A DNA stretch of 38,434 bases from Bradyrhizobium sp. Ai1a-2 (GCF_000426245.1 NZ_AUEZ01000076.1:1-38434), one strand, 5' to 3'; shown: positions 25,690 through 37,915, counted from the first letter of the stretch. The notes: generated by a model not told the origin, from the letters alone. Program-made: numbers and translations.

Positions 25690-26637
25690 GTGCTAGCCTA
25701 TATCGTCAGGCGCCTCTTCCTGATGCTCGTGACCCTGTTCGGGATCTCGGTCATCATCTTCGTGCTGCTGCGCATCGTGCCCGGCAACATCGTCGATATC
25801 CTGTTCGATGCCGCCGGCTATGTCGATCCCGCCGACAAGGCCAACCTGCAGAAGGAGCTCGGCCTCAGCGACCCGATCGTGGTGCAGTATCTCAAGTGGA
25901 TCGGCGGCCTCTTGCACGGCGATCTTGGCTATTCCTACGTCTCGGAAAAGCCGGCGCTGCAGGAGATCCTGCCGCGGATCCCGATCACCGCGAGGCTCGC
26001 CGGCCTCGCGTTGCTGTTCTCGGCCTCGATCGGCATTCCCCTGGGCGTGCTCAGCGCAGTGCATCAGGGCACGCGGCTCGACTACGCCTTGCGCGTGGTC
26101 AGCCTGAGCGGGCTGTCGCTGCCGTCGTTCTGGCTGGGGCTTCTGATCCTGATGGCGTCAGTATCGATGCTCGGCTGGATGCCGATCTTCAACCCGAATC
26201 CGCGGACCTGGGCCGAGGCGTTCGCGATCTACTGCATTCCGGCGATGGCCGTCGGCTTCCGCAGCGCGGCTTTGACCATGCGCATCACCCGCTCCTCGAT
26301 GCTGGAGATCCTGCGGCAGGACTATATCCGCACCGCCCGCGCCAAGGGCGCCTCGGAGGCCTCCGTCAACTACCACCACGCGCTGAAGAACGCGGTGCTG
26401 CCCGTGATCACCGTGATCGGCATCGAGGCGGCATTCCTGATCGGCGGACTGATCGTCACCGAGACGGTGTTCAACATCCCCGGCATCGCGCGCTTTTTGG
26501 TCGAGGCGCTGCGTTGGCGCGATTACCCGATCGTGCAGAATCTCGTGATGTTCATCGCGGTCGTCGTGGTTGTCGTCAACTTCACGGTCGACATGCTCTA
26601 CGCCGCGATCGACCCGCGCATTCGCTTTGGAGATTAG
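25690..26637 (+). CDS. Oligopeptide-type ABC permease (DppB/OppB family)
   Basis: A 315-aa permease starting at GTG 25690, with AAGGAGAG about eight bases upstream, just beyond the repeat. The N-terminus is MLAYIVRRLFLMLVTLFGIS, standard for DppB. The interior has GDLGYSYVSEKPALQEI and the EAA-loop region DYIRTARAKGASEASVNYHH, which contacts the ATPases. About six transmembrane segments are expected. It pairs with the second permease four bases downstream. Confidence 0.95.
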   Translation: MLAYIVRRLFLMLVTLFGISVIIFVLLRIVPGNIVDILFDAAGYVDPADKANLQKELGLSDPIVVQYLKWIGGLLHGDLGYSYVSEKPALQEILPRIPITARLAGLALLFSASIGIPLGVLSAVHQGTRLDYALRVVSLSGLSLPSFWLGLLILMASVSMLGWMPIFNPNPRTWAEAFAIYCIPAMAVGFRSAALTMRITRSSMLEILRQDYIRTARAKGASEASVNYHHALKNAVLPVITVIGIEAAFLIGGLIVTETVFNIPGIARFLVEALRWRDYPIVQNLVMFIAVVVVVVNFTVDMLYAAIDPRIRFGD

Positions 26638-26640
26638 CCT

Positions 26641-27533
26641 TTGGCTGTCATCAACTTTGATGCCGAACTGAAACGCGCCGGCGCTGACGCCACGCATGGC
26701 TGGCGGCGGCTGGCGTTCCTTGCGCAGCGTTACCTGCTCGGCACGGTCGGCCTCGTCATCATGGTGCTGTTCGTCGCGATGGCGCTCTCGGCGGATCTGA
26801 TCAGCCGGTACGATCCACTGGCGGTGGATTCCGCGCATCGGTTGGCGGCGCCTGATGCCCTGCACTGGTTCGGAACCGATTCCTTCGGCCGTGACGTCTG
26901 GAGCCGCATCATCTATGGCGCGCGCATCTCGCTCGCGGTCGGTATCGGCTCGACGGCGCTCGGCGCATCGATCGGCGTCATCGTCGGCCTCGCCTCCGGC
27001 TATCTCTCCGGCTGGGTCGATCTCCTGTTCCAGCGCATCACCGACATCCTGCAGTCGCTGCCGCTGTTGGTGCTGGCGCTGGTGATGACGGCCGCGCTCG
27101 GCCCGTCGCTGCCGAACGTCATCATCGCGATCGCGATTCCCTTGATCCCGACGGTTGCGCGCGTGATCCGCGCCAACACGCTGGCGCTGCGCGAACTGCC
27201 GTTCGTGGAAGCGGCCAAATCGATCGGCATGAGCGAAATGCGGATCGCGTTCCGCCACGTTCTGCCGAACACGCTGGCTCCGCTGATCGTGCTCGCGACC
27301 GCGCAGCTCGGCTCAACCATCCTGACGGAGGCGTCCTTGTCGTTTCTCGGCCTCGGCATTCCCGAACCCTACCCGTCCTGGGGGCGCATGCTCTCAGAAT
27401 CTGCCGCCGAATATGTACGCGTCGCGCCGTGGCTCGTGATCTTCCCGGGGATCGCGATCAGCCTGGCTGTGTTCGGCACCAATCTGTTCGGCGACGCCTT
27501 GCGCGACATTCTCGATCCGAGGCAGCGCGGCTG

Positions 27534-27534
<1 letters not shown>
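26641..27534 (+). CDS. Oligopeptide-type ABC permease (DppC/OppC family)
   Basis: A 297-aa permease. The start is TTG 26641, only four bases after the previous stop, with GGAG about eight bases upstream. The N-terminal cytoplasmic part leads to LLGTVGLVIMVLFVAMALSA. Then come the DppC element HWFGTDSFGRDVWSRIIYGA and the coupling loop PFVEAAKSIGMSEMRIAFRH. The periplasmic segment EPYPSWGRMLSES is also family-typical. The stop overlaps the next start (TGATG). Confidence 0.95.
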
Positions 27535-28543
<1,009 letters not shown>

Positions 28544-28547
<4 letters not shown>

Positions 28548-29542
28548 CCGAAGCGCAGCCGCTCTTGGAGGTCACCGACCTCGTGAAACATTATCCGGTG
28601 CGCGGCGGCGTGCTGCGCCGCCAGGTCGGCACCGTGCATGCGGTCGATGGTGTGAGTTTTGCGCTGGCTCCCGGCGAAACGCTGGGGCTGGTCGGCGAAT
28701 CCGGCTGCGGCAAGTCGACGGTGGCGCGCAGCGTGCTGCGGCTGGTCGAACCGTCGAGCGGCGAGATCCGGCTGAACGGCGAGGCGATCACGCGCTTGAG
28801 CAAATCGGAGCTGCGCCCCTACCGCCGCTCGATGCAGATCGTGTTCCAGGATCCGTTTGCCTCGCTCAACCCCCGCATGACTGCGGGCGACATCGTCGGC
28901 GAACCCCTGAGCGTGCACGGACTGGCCTCGGGCGAGCGGAAGCAGGAACGCGTCGCCGAACTGTTCCAGCAGGTCGGCCTGCGACCCGACCAGATGAAGA
29001 ACTATCCGCACCAGTTCTCCGGCGGCCAGCGCCAGCGTATCTGCATCGCACGCGCGCTGTCGCTCGGGCCGAGCCTGATCGTCTGCGACGAGCCGGTTTC
29101 CGCGCTCGACGTCTCGATCCAGGCGCAGGTGATCAATCTGCTGATCGACCTGCAGCGCCAGCGCAACTTCTCCTATCTGTTCATCGCGCATGATCTCGCC
29201 GTCGTCGCCCATATCTGCCACCGCGTCGCGGTGATGTATCTCGGCCGCATCGTCGAAATCGCTGACAAGGCCGAGCTGTTCGCCAACCCGCGCCATCCCT
29301 ACACCCAGGCCCTGCTCGCCTCGGTTCCGGTCGCCAATCCGCGCGTCAAGCGGCTGACGCCTTTGGTCGAGGGCGACGTGCCGAGCCCGATCAACCCGCC
29401 CTCCGGCTGCGCCTTCCACACCCGCTGCCGCTACGCGATGGATCGCTGCAAGCTGGAACGCCCGCCGCTGGTGGACGCAGGCGCCAGACATCAGGTGGCG
29501 TGCTGGCTGAACGAGGGAACAGGACGCGCGAACTCACCTTAA
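28544..29542 (+). CDS. Oligopeptide-type ABC ATPase (DppF/OppF family)
   Basis: A 332-aa protein whose ATG overlaps the previous stop by four bases. The start LEVTDLVKHYPVRGG is typical of DppF. Walker A is GESGCGKSTVARSVL, the signature is FSGGQRQRICIARAL, Walker B is LIVCDEPVSALD, and the His switch is in FIAHDLAVV. The C-terminal Cys motif GCAFHTRCRYAMDRC is present. This is the last gene of the importer. It converges with the carboxylase operon, with a REP element at the junction. Confidence 0.95.
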
Positions 29543-29547
29543 CCGCT

Positions 29548-29630
29548 GTCATTGCGAGCGAAGCGAAGCAATCCATGTCGCCACGCGCGGAGATATGGAT
29601 TGCTTCGTCGCTTTGCTCCTCGCAATGACG
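29548..29630. repeat. REP element (family A, copy 1) at convergent junction
   Basis: GTCATTGCGAGCGAAGCGAA opens the element and is mirrored by a right arm ending CTCGCAATGAC. The inner arms are CAATCCAT and ATGGATTG. A second copy lies at 34999-35077. The element separates the last ABC gene from the end of the biotin carboxylase gene and may block read-through in both directions. Confidence 0.88.
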
Positions 29631-29635
29631 TGGGG

Positions 29636-31588
<1,953 letters not shown>

Positions 31589-31605
31589 CCCGCTCCCTTC
31601 ACGAC

Positions 31606-33222
31606 TCATGGCCGCGCCACCGAGAACTGCATGCGCTGGGGCGAGCGCGCCTCTGCCTCGCGGCAGATCGCAAGCACCTCTGCAAGAACGCTGCGGGTGT
31701 CGCGCGGATCGATCACGCCGTCGTCGAGCACGCGCGCGCTGGTGGAGAATACGTCCATCTGGCCGTCGAACACGCCGATGATCTCGGCCTTCATCGCATC
31801 CAGTCTCTCCTTCGGGACCGGCTTGCCGCGCCGCGCGGCGGCGGCTTCGGTGACGATCGCCATGGTCTCGGCGGCCTGCTCGCCGCCCATCACTGCGGTC
31901 TTGGCATTGGGCCAGGAGAAACAGAACCGCGGATGGAAGCCGCGGCCGCACATGCCGTAATTGCCGGCGCCGAACGACGCGCCGCAATAGATCGTGATCT
32001 GCGGCACGGTCGCAGACGTCACCGCCTGGATCATCTTGGAGCCGTGCTTGATCATGCCCGCCTCCTCATAGGCCTTGCCGACCATGTAGCCGGTGGTGTT
32101 GTTCATATAAAGCAGCGGCGTGCGCGACTGGCAGCAGGCCTGGATGAAATGCGTCGCCTTGTTGGCGCCGGGCACATCGAGCGGGCCGTTATTGGTGATG
32201 ATGCCGATCGCCTGCCCCTCGATGCGGGCATGGCCGCAGATCGTGGCCGGACCATAATTGGCCCCGAACTCGGTGAAATCGGAATCGTCGATGAAGCGGG
32301 CGATCGCCTGGCGCATGTCGACCGGACGCTTGTGGTCCATCGGCATGATGCCGAGCAATTCTTCCGCGTCATAGCGCGGCGGCTTGAACGACGCGCGATC
32401 GGGCTTGCGCCGGTCCCATTCGAGACCCGCCATGATATCGCGCGCGATGCGGATGGCGTCGCGATCGTCCTCGGCGAGGTAGTCGCCGAGCCCGGAGATC
32501 GAGGTGTGCATTTCGGCGCCGCCGAGTTCTTCTTCTGTGGCGATCTCGCCGGTAGCGGCTTTGAGCAGCGGCGGTCCGGCGAGGAAGGCGCGGGTGCGGC
32601 CGCGCACCATCACGATGTAATCGGAGAGCCCGGTCTGATAGGCGCCGCCCGCGGTCGACGATCCATGCGTCACTGTGACCACCGGCAGGCCGGCGGCCGA
32701 GAGCCGCGCGAGGTTGCGAAAGATGTTGCCGCCTCTGACAAAGTCCTCGACGCGGTAGCGCAGGAGATTGGCGCCGGCGCTTTCGACGAGCTGCACGTAG
32801 GGCAGCTTGTTCTCCAGCGCCAGCTCCTGCACCCGCAGCGTCTTGTCGAGGCCATAGGGCTGCAGAGCGCCAGCATCGATGCCGGCATCATTGGCGCTGA
32901 CCATGCATCGGATGCCGGAGACAAAACCGATGCCGGCAATAAGCCCGCCGCCGGGCACGCTTCTGTCCGCATCCGCGACGTCGAACATGTAACCGGCGAG
33001 CGTCGAGAATTCGAGGAAGGGCCAGCCGGGATCGAGCACCAGCGCCACCCGTTCGCGCGGCAGGAGCTGCCCGCGCTTGTGGAAACGGTCCTTTGCCGCG
33101 GCAGATGCCCCGCGCGTCCGCTCCTCCAGAGCCCGCATACGGGAGATCAGCGCCAGCATGCCGTCGCGGTTGGCGTGGAATGCGGCGCTGGAAGGCGAGA
33201 TGGTGTTTTCGATGATGGCCAT
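31606..33222 (-). CDS. Acyl-CoA carboxylase beta subunit (carboxyltransferase; MccB/GccB-like)
   Basis: 538 aa from ATG 33222 (AIIENTISPSSAAFHANRDG); the longer frame to 33381 runs back through a repeat. It carries both carboxyltransferase halves. The N half has GSSTAGGAYQTGLSDYIVMV. The C half has GANKATHFIQACCQSRTPLL and then CGASFGAGNYGMCGRGFHPR, which provide the oxyanion glycines. The pattern AGGAYQTGLSDY and the end DDGVIDPRDTRSVL resemble methylcrotonyl-CoA and geranyl-CoA carboxylase beta subunits more than propionyl-CoA ones; this is judged from memory. It overlaps the alpha-subunit frame start by four bases. Confidence 0.92.
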   Translation of the reverse strand: MAIIENTISPSSAAFHANRDGMLALISRMRALEERTRGASAAAKDRFHKRGQLLPRERVALVLDPGWPFLEFSTLAGYMFDVADADRSVPGGGLIAGIGFVSGIRCMVSANDAGIDAGALQPYGLDKTLRVQELALENKLPYVQLVESAGANLLRYRVEDFVRGGNIFRNLARLSAAGLPVVTVTHGSSTAGGAYQTGLSDYIVMVRGRTRAFLAGPPLLKAATGEIATEEELGGAEMHTSISGLGDYLAEDDRDAIRIARDIMAGLEWDRRKPDRASFKPPRYDAEELLGIMPMDHKRPVDMRQAIARFIDDSDFTEFGANYGPATICGHARIEGQAIGIITNNGPLDVPGANKATHFIQACCQSRTPLLYMNNTTGYMVGKAYEEAGMIKHGSKMIQAVTSATVPQITIYCGASFGAGNYGMCGRGFHPRFCFSWPNAKTAVMGGEQAAETMAIVTEAAAARRGKPVPKERLDAMKAEIIGVFDGQMDVFSTSARVLDDGVIDPRDTRSVLAEVLAICREAEARSPQRMQFSVARP

Positions 33223-33237
33223 GGATGAACCTACTCT

Positions 33238-33330
33238 GTCATTCCGGGACGATGCGCAGCGTCGAACCCGGAATCTGGAGATTGCTGCGCAAGATTCCGA
33301 GTTCGCGCTGACGCGCGCCCCGGAATGACG
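33238..33330. repeat. Palindromic repeat (family B, copy 2) inside the carboxylase operon
   Basis: It begins GTCATTCCGGGACGATGCGC and ends CCCCGGAATGACG. The inner copies of CCCGGAATC and GATTCCGAG suggest a composite of two hairpins. It sits between the synthetase stop and the carboxyltransferase start, which are transcribed in the same direction. The arms match the element at 14432. Confidence 0.82.
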
Positions 33331-33349
33331 GCGGAGTGTTGGGCTGACA

Positions 33350-34954
33350 TCATGCGCTTTTCGCTTCCGAGAAATATTCACTATACGCTTGCCGCAGTTC
33401 GACCTTGCGCAGCTTTCCGGTTGCCGTCATCGGCATTTCGTCGAGGATACGCACCAGTTTCGGCACCTGGAAGCCGCCGAGATGCTGTCGGCAATGCGCG
33501 ATGATGTCAGCTTCGTCGGCCACGGCACTCGGTTTGAGCTTGACGAAGGCGGAGACGGCTTCGCCCCATTGCGGGTGCGGCAGGCCGACCACCGCGGCGT
33601 TCTGCACGGCGGGGTGCGCGAGCAGCGTCTCCTCGATCTTCACGGATGCGACGTTCTCGCCGCCGGACTTGATCATGTCCTTCTTGCGGTCGAGGAACAG
33701 GACCTCGCCATTCTCATCGATCAGCGCGAGGTCGCCGGTGTGGTGCCAGCCGAATTTGCGCGCCTCCTCGGTCGCCTTCGGATCCTTGTAATAGCCCATC
33801 ATCACGTTCGGCCCGCGATGCACGAGCTCGCCGATCTCGCCGCGTGGCAAGAGCTTGCCGTTGTCGTCCATGATCGCGGTCTCATTGACGATCAGCGACT
33901 CGCCCCAGTAATTGCCGAAACGCTGTAGCTGCACTTCGGGGCGCGACATCGTGGTCGCCGGATACATCTCGGTCTGGCCGCTGGAGAGCACGAAGTTCGG
34001 GCAAAGGTCGGCGATGGCGCGTTCGAGCAGCGGCTTGCCCATCGGCGCCATGGTGTAGATGCAGCACCGCAAGCCGGAAAGATCGAACTCCCGCCGCCGC
34101 GGATGGTCGAGGATCGCCTGGTACATCAGCGACAGCCCGACGAAGACGGTGAGCTCGTCACGGACGATCGCCTCCATGCAGACCACGGGATCGAAGCCGC
34201 GCATCAGCGCCATGCGGCCGCCGACCGAGAGGTAGCTGAGCAGCAGCACATGGCCGGCGCAATGGAACAGCGGGAATTGCCCGGTGATGCCATCATCGCG
34301 GGAGAGCTGCATCTCGATGCAATTGCTCATCACCGCCATCACGACCGCGAGATGGCAGTGCATCGCGCCCTTCGGCCGGGAGGTCGTGCCGGAAGTGTAG
34401 ATGATCATGGCGAGATCGCGGTCGTTGATCTCGATCTCGGGCTCGATGTCGGACTGGCCTTGGATGAGATCGTTGAAATTTTCGAGGCCGGTTGCCGCGA
34501 CTTTTCCGGCGAGATCGATCGCGACCATCTCAATGCCGCGCTGCTCCAGCGCCGCGCGCCGCTCCGCTTGCGCATGCAGATTGTCGTCGATCAGCGCAAA
34601 ACGAACCTCGGCATGGCCGAGGATGTAGTCCGTGTCCGACGGCCCGAGCATGGTGTTGATCGGGACCCAGACCAGGCCCGCCCGATGAATGCCGAACAGC
34701 GCTTTGACGAATTCGATCGAGTTGTTGCAGATGGTCGAGATCTTTTCGCCCGGCTTCAGGCCGCGCTGCACGAGGTAGTTGGCAAAGCGATTGGCGTCGC
34801 GTTCGAGTTCGGTGAAGGTGACGCGACGCGCGCCGTCGGTCAGCGCGACGCGATCCGGAAAGCGTCGTGCTGCACGCTTGAGGAGATCGCCGATCGCCAC
34901 CCGGCCGATCTGCCCCGGACCCGGCACGCCGCCGGTCGCAGTTAGATCGCTCAT
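33350..34954 (-). CDS. AMP-dependent acyl-CoA synthetase (ANL family), second copy
   Basis: 534 aa from ATG 34954, with GGAG nearby; the open frame beyond it comes from a REP element. Motifs are IIYTSGTTSRPKGAMH (phosphate loop), SSGQTEMYPATT (in place of the usual YG-x-TE), WHHTGDLALIDENGEVLFL, DRKKDMIKSGGENV, and the catalytic lysine in MTATGKLRK. It makes an acyl-CoA from a free acid. Its place between the keto-acid cleavage gene and the carboxylase genes suggests it activates the substrate of that module. It is clearly a different subfamily from the synthetase at 20318. Confidence 0.93.
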   Translation of the reverse strand: MSDLTATGGVPGPGQIGRVAIGDLLKRAARRFPDRVALTDGARRVTFTELERDANRFANYLVQRGLKPGEKISTICNNSIEFVKALFGIHRAGLVWVPINTMLGPSDTDYILGHAEVRFALIDDNLHAQAERRAALEQRGIEMVAIDLAGKVAATGLENFNDLIQGQSDIEPEIEINDRDLAMIIYTSGTTSRPKGAMHCHLAVVMAVMSNCIEMQLSRDDGITGQFPLFHCAGHVLLLSYLSVGGRMALMRGFDPVVCMEAIVRDELTVFVGLSLMYQAILDHPRRREFDLSGLRCCIYTMAPMGKPLLERAIADLCPNFVLSSGQTEMYPATTMSRPEVQLQRFGNYWGESLIVNETAIMDDNGKLLPRGEIGELVHRGPNVMMGYYKDPKATEEARKFGWHHTGDLALIDENGEVLFLDRKKDMIKSGGENVASVKIEETLLAHPAVQNAAVVGLPHPQWGEAVSAFVKLKPSAVADEADIIAHCRQHLGGFQVPKLVRILDEMPMTATGKLRKVELRQAYSEYFSEAKSA

Positions 34955-34998
34955 GCTCCGCCTCTCTTGTTGTCTTGCATCGGCCGCGCCCAACATTC

Positions 34999-35077
34999 CG
35001 TCATTGCGAGCGAAGCGAAGCAATCCATGGCGCCACGAGTCGAGAGATGGATTGCTTCGCTTCGCTCGCAATGACGG
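34999..35077. repeat. REP element (family A, copy 2) inside the carboxylase operon
   Basis: GTCATTGCGAGCGAAGCGAA faces TTCGCTTCGCTCGCAATGAC, an almost perfect inverted repeat with CAATCCATGG and ATGGATTG inside. It lies between the BKACE stop and the synthetase start, both on the minus strand. It is the best conserved REP in the window. Confidence 0.9.
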
Positions 35078-35092
35078 CAGGTGGTCACGAAC

Positions 35093-35959
35093 CTAACGTT
35101 TCACCCCGAACATCTGGCGCGCCTCGGCCGGGCTGGCGATCTCGCGCCCGGCGCGGCGTGCGCAGGCGGCGATCTCCTCGATCAATTGGCCGTTGGAGGT
35201 CACCTTGGTGCCATCAGCCAGATAGAAGGTGTCCTCCAATCCGGTGCGCAAGTGTCCGCCGAAATCGGCGGCGCGCTGGTGCAGCGGCCAGATCTCCGCG
35301 CGGCCGATCGCGGTGACCTGCCAATGCGCGTCCGGCGCCTTCAGCTTCAAGAGGATCGGCAGCAATTCCGGATCGGCCGGCATGCCCGAGGCAACCCCCA
35401 TCACGAAATTATATTCGAGCGGGCCCGAATACATGCCGGTCTGCCGGTACATGCCGACGCAGCGCACGATGCCGACGTCGAAGCATTCGAATTCGGGAAT
35501 CGTGCCGGCGTCCCTCATGACGTCGAGATAGTCCTGCACTTTCTCGACCGCGTTATCGAACAGCATCGGCGGCCACGCCCAGGTGTTGTCGGCCTTGACC
35601 TTCAGATAGTTCAGCGAGCCGGCGTTGCAGGCAGCAATCTCGGGCCTGGTTTCACGGACGCAATCGAGCGCGCCCTGATAGTTCGGGCCCGAAGTGCCCG
35701 TGGTGTGATTGATGATGACGCCAGGACAGGCCTCGCGGATCGCCTGCTGGATCTCCTTGCTGACGCCAACCTCCCAGGAGGGCAGATGGCCCTTGCCGGG
35801 CGCCTGCTGGCGCAGATGGATATGCATGATGCTGGCGCCGGCGTTGAAGGCCGCCCTGGCCTCGCGCGCCATCTGTTCCGGCGTCACCGGCACGTTGTGC
35901 TGTTTTGGATCAGTCAGCACGCCGTTCAGCGCGCAGGTGATAACGGCCTTCTCGCTCAT
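35093..35959 (-). CDS. BKACE-family (DUF849) beta-keto acid cleavage enzyme
   Basis: A 288-aa TIM-barrel protein. The zinc-binding His pair is H46-x-H48 in GASIMHIHLR, the same numbering as the characterised Kce enzyme. The late acidic ligand region is GGHLRTGLEDTF (E242). Family members condense a beta-keto acid with acetyl-CoA to give acetoacetate and a new CoA ester; Kce itself acts on 3-keto-5-aminohexanoate in lysine fermentation. The specificity-setting loops were not assigned. It is the first gene of a minus-strand operon with a CoA synthetase and an acyl-CoA carboxylase. The start codon overlaps the stop of an upstream 41-codon frame (ATGA), and its own ribosome binding site is weak. 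Confidence 0.9.
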   Translation of the reverse strand: MSEKAVITCALNGVLTDPKQHNVPVTPEQMAREARAAFNAGASIMHIHLRQQAPGKGHLPSWEVGVSKEIQQAIREACPGVIINHTTGTSGPNYQGALDCVRETRPEIAACNAGSLNYLKVKADNTWAWPPMLFDNAVEKVQDYLDVMRDAGTIPEFECFDVGIVRCVGMYRQTGMYSGPLEYNFVMGVASGMPADPELLPILLKLKAPDAHWQVTAIGRAEIWPLHQRAADFGGHLRTGLEDTFYLADGTKVTSNGQLIEEIAACARRAGREIASPAEARQMFGVKR

Positions 35960-36038
35960 GCATCCAGTCCAAGGTGTTTGAATGGCTCGGTTTTTTGCAT
36001 GATGCGGGATTTGGCCCGGGCCCTCTTGCGTTGACTGG

Positions 36039-36074
36039 CTATTGCCACGGGCAGGCCGATCGCCGTGGCAATAG
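36039..36074. promoter_or_regulatory. Perfect 12-bp inverted repeat between divergent genes
   Basis: CTATTGCCACGG (36039-36050) and CCGTGGCAATAG (36063-36074) are exact reverse complements, with a 12-nt spacer. The site lies in the roughly 190-bp divergent region between the BKACE operon and the Usp gene. It could be an operator for a dimeric regulator or a stem-loop in a leader. No known consensus was matched. Confidence 0.45.
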
Positions 36075-36152
36075 CGCGCATGGAGGTTTGCTCTGAATCA
36101 AACCCGGCCGCCCCGGCGGGGCTATGAGTTTCCTTAAACTGGGAGATACGAC

Positions 36153-36995
36153 ATGGCCTACAAGGACCTACTCTTGACGCTCGCGAGCTACCCCGAGACG
36201 ACACCGCCGTCGGCAATCGATCTTGCGACCGATTTCGCCGCCGCGATCGGCGCGAAGATTTCCGCGATCGCCTGTGAGATCCGCGTCGCCGTGCCCGGCA
36301 GCTTCCTGAGCCCGGCGCTGCTCGATGTTCCCGGAATCGCCGCAACCGATGAAAAGAAATCACGCCTTCAGGCCGAGGCCTCGCTCGCCACGTTCCAGGG
36401 CGCCGCAGAGAAGCGCGGCGTCTTCGAGGAGCGTATCCTGGAGCGCTGCCTGACATCCGAACTGCGCGAACTATTGGTCGACTATGCGCGCCTTCGCGAC
36501 CTCACCATCATTCCCGTCCAGGATGACGCGCTGTTCGGCGCCTGGAATGCCGAACCTGTCATCTTCGAGTCCGGGCGCCCCGTCCTGCTGCTGCCGCAAA
36601 CCAGCCGCAAGCCGTTCGCGCTGAACACGGCAACGGTCGCCTGGGATTTCAGCCGTCCGGCCGCACGCGCAGTCGCGGATGCCTTGCCGCTGCTTGCGCA
36701 GGCCAAGCGCGTTCACATCGTGACGGTGACCAATGAGAAGCGCATCGACACCAAGCGGTCCGGGCCGGAACTTGCGAAGCATCTCGCCCGTCACGGCGTC
36801 GAGGTGATGCTCGATACTGTCGATGCCGGAGGCCGCACGGTCGCGCACGCACTGGAGGCCGCGCTGACGAGCCATGACAGCGACCTTCTGGTCATGGGCG
36901 CCTTCGGCCATTCCCGCTTCCGGCAATTCGTACTCGGCGGCGCCACGCTCAGCATGATGTCGCGGCCGCCGCTGCCCGTGCTGCTGTCGCACTAG
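36153..36995 (+). CDS. Universal stress protein (UspA family), two-domain length
   Basis: A 280-aa protein after a GGGAG ribosome binding site. The C-terminal half ends SDLLVMGAFGHSRFRQFVLG then GATLSMM. This is the UspA nucleotide-binding loop, except that the position after the final Gly is Gly rather than Ser/Thr, so ATP binding is uncertain. The N-terminal half (YKDLLLTLASYPETTPPSAI) looks like a degenerate Usp domain, giving a tandem UspE-like layout. Such proteins accumulate under stress and bind adenine nucleotides or partner proteins. It is divergent from the BKACE operon and has no obvious functional partner. Confidence 0.88.
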   Translation: MAYKDLLLTLASYPETTPPSAIDLATDFAAAIGAKISAIACEIRVAVPGSFLSPALLDVPGIAATDEKKSRLQAEASLATFQGAAEKRGVFEERILERCLTSELRELLVDYARLRDLTIIPVQDDALFGAWNAEPVIFESGRPVLLLPQTSRKPFALNTATVAWDFSRPAARAVADALPLLAQAKRVHIVTVTNEKRIDTKRSGPELAKHLARHGVEVMLDTVDAGGRTVAHALEAALTSHDSDLLVMGAFGHSRFRQFVLGGATLSMMSRPPLPVLLSH

Positions 36996-37015
36996 CGTGC
37001 CACGTCGCCGAAACC

Positions 37016-37102
37016 GTAGCCCGGGTGGAACGGAGCGCAACCCGGGATCCGCGCAGATTGCTCCCACCGTCCCGGGTTGCGCTCCGCTCCACCCGGGCTA
37101 CG
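37016..37102. repeat. Long inverted repeat (family E), likely bidirectional terminator
   Basis: CGTAGCCCGGGTGGAACGGA and the following bases to 37047 pair with 37070-37102. The arms are about 32 bp with one mismatch, around a 22-nt loop. The element sits exactly between the convergent Usp (ends 36995) and AraC (ends 37109) genes. It has the size of a dispersed REP, but only one copy is in this window. Confidence 0.88.
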
Positions 37103-37108
37103 CGTAGG

Positions 37109-37915
37109 TCATGACGCGGCTGCCGCCGTGAACGATCCGCTGCTGTGATAGATCGCCAGATCGCGCGAGCCGGAGAAGATCGCGCGCGGCTTCAGGCCGT
37201 AGAAGCGGCGGATCGAGTGGCTGAAATGGGTGGAATCGGGATAGCCGATGTCCTGCGCGAGATGAGCGAGGTTGATATCCTGGTTGGCGAAATGCAGCAG
37301 ATGCCGCGCCCGCTTCCAGGCCCGGAACGAGCGGAACGAGATTCCGGTCTCCTCCTTGAACAGATGCAGGAAGCGCGAGGGCGACAGCGAGGCGTCCGCG
37401 GCGCAGTCCGCCGCCGTCACCGGCTCGCCAGAGAATTTGCCGATGCGCGCGATCGCCCGCACCACGCGCGGATCAAGCACACGCTGCGGCAGCGCCTGGC
37501 CGAAGCACATGATGTCGAACTCGGCATTCGAGAGGTCATCGCTATATTGCCGCCGCGCCAGCGCGGCATAGGCGGCACGAATGCGGTCGGCGAAGACCTG
37601 GCTTTCCGCGCCCATCAACTGCCTTGCATACGACTCGAGCGCGCCGACGCGGACGCTTTCGGGCTCGATGGCGACGCAGATCGCCGAGCGATAGTCGCTC
37701 GCGATCGTGTGGCGCAGGTTCGGCATGGTCACGACGAGGTCGCCATAGGACTCGCGGCCGTCGCTGGTCGCAAGGTGCAGGCCGCCTTTGATGGCGACAT
37801 AGACATGGAACGCGCCCGGACAGCGCTCGCGCGGGCGGCCGAGCAGTCCGGCATAAAACACGCGCTCCGGCGTGATCAGCATCAAATGGCCAACTTCACG
37901 GGCCTGGTCGTCCAT
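37109..37915 (-). CDS. AraC-family transcriptional regulator
   Basis: 268 aa from ATG 37915, preceded by GAGGAGG; the frame runs on to 38074 through a repeat but lacks a start there with a site. The N-terminal cupin-like sensor region contains FHVYVAIKGGLHLATSDG and DLVVTMPNLRHTI. The C-terminal third carries the two helix-turn-helix units: DASLSPSRFLHLFKEETGIS, then LAQDIGYPDSTHFSHSIRRF with the typical FYGLKPRAI tail. It should bind DNA directly as an activator or repressor. The effector and targets are unknown. It has no divergent metabolic gene here because the 5' side runs into a repeat and the ISAs1 fragment. Confidence 0.92.
   Translation of the reverse strand: MDDQAREVGHLMLITPERVFYAGLLGRPRERCPGAFHVYVAIKGGLHLATSDGRESYGDLVVTMPNLRHTIASDYRSAICVAIEPESVRVGALESYARQLMGAESQVFADRIRAAYAALARRQYSDDLSNAEFDIMCFGQALPQRVLDPRVVRAIARIGKFSGEPVTAADCAADASLSPSRFLHLFKEETGISFRSFRAWKRARHLLHFANQDINLAHLAQDIGYPDSTHFSHSIRRFYGLKPRAIFSGSRDLAIYHSSGSFTAAAAS

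Noticed and set aside
31589..31987. Long N-terminal extension of the biotin carboxylase frame
   Set aside because: It lies within the carboxyltransferase gene in another frame; the family start is at FYRILIANRGEIALR.
35956..36456. 166-codon minus-strand frame over the Usp gene start
   Set aside because: Most of it overlaps the Usp gene; only the last 41 codons could matter as a leader, which is noted as a finding.
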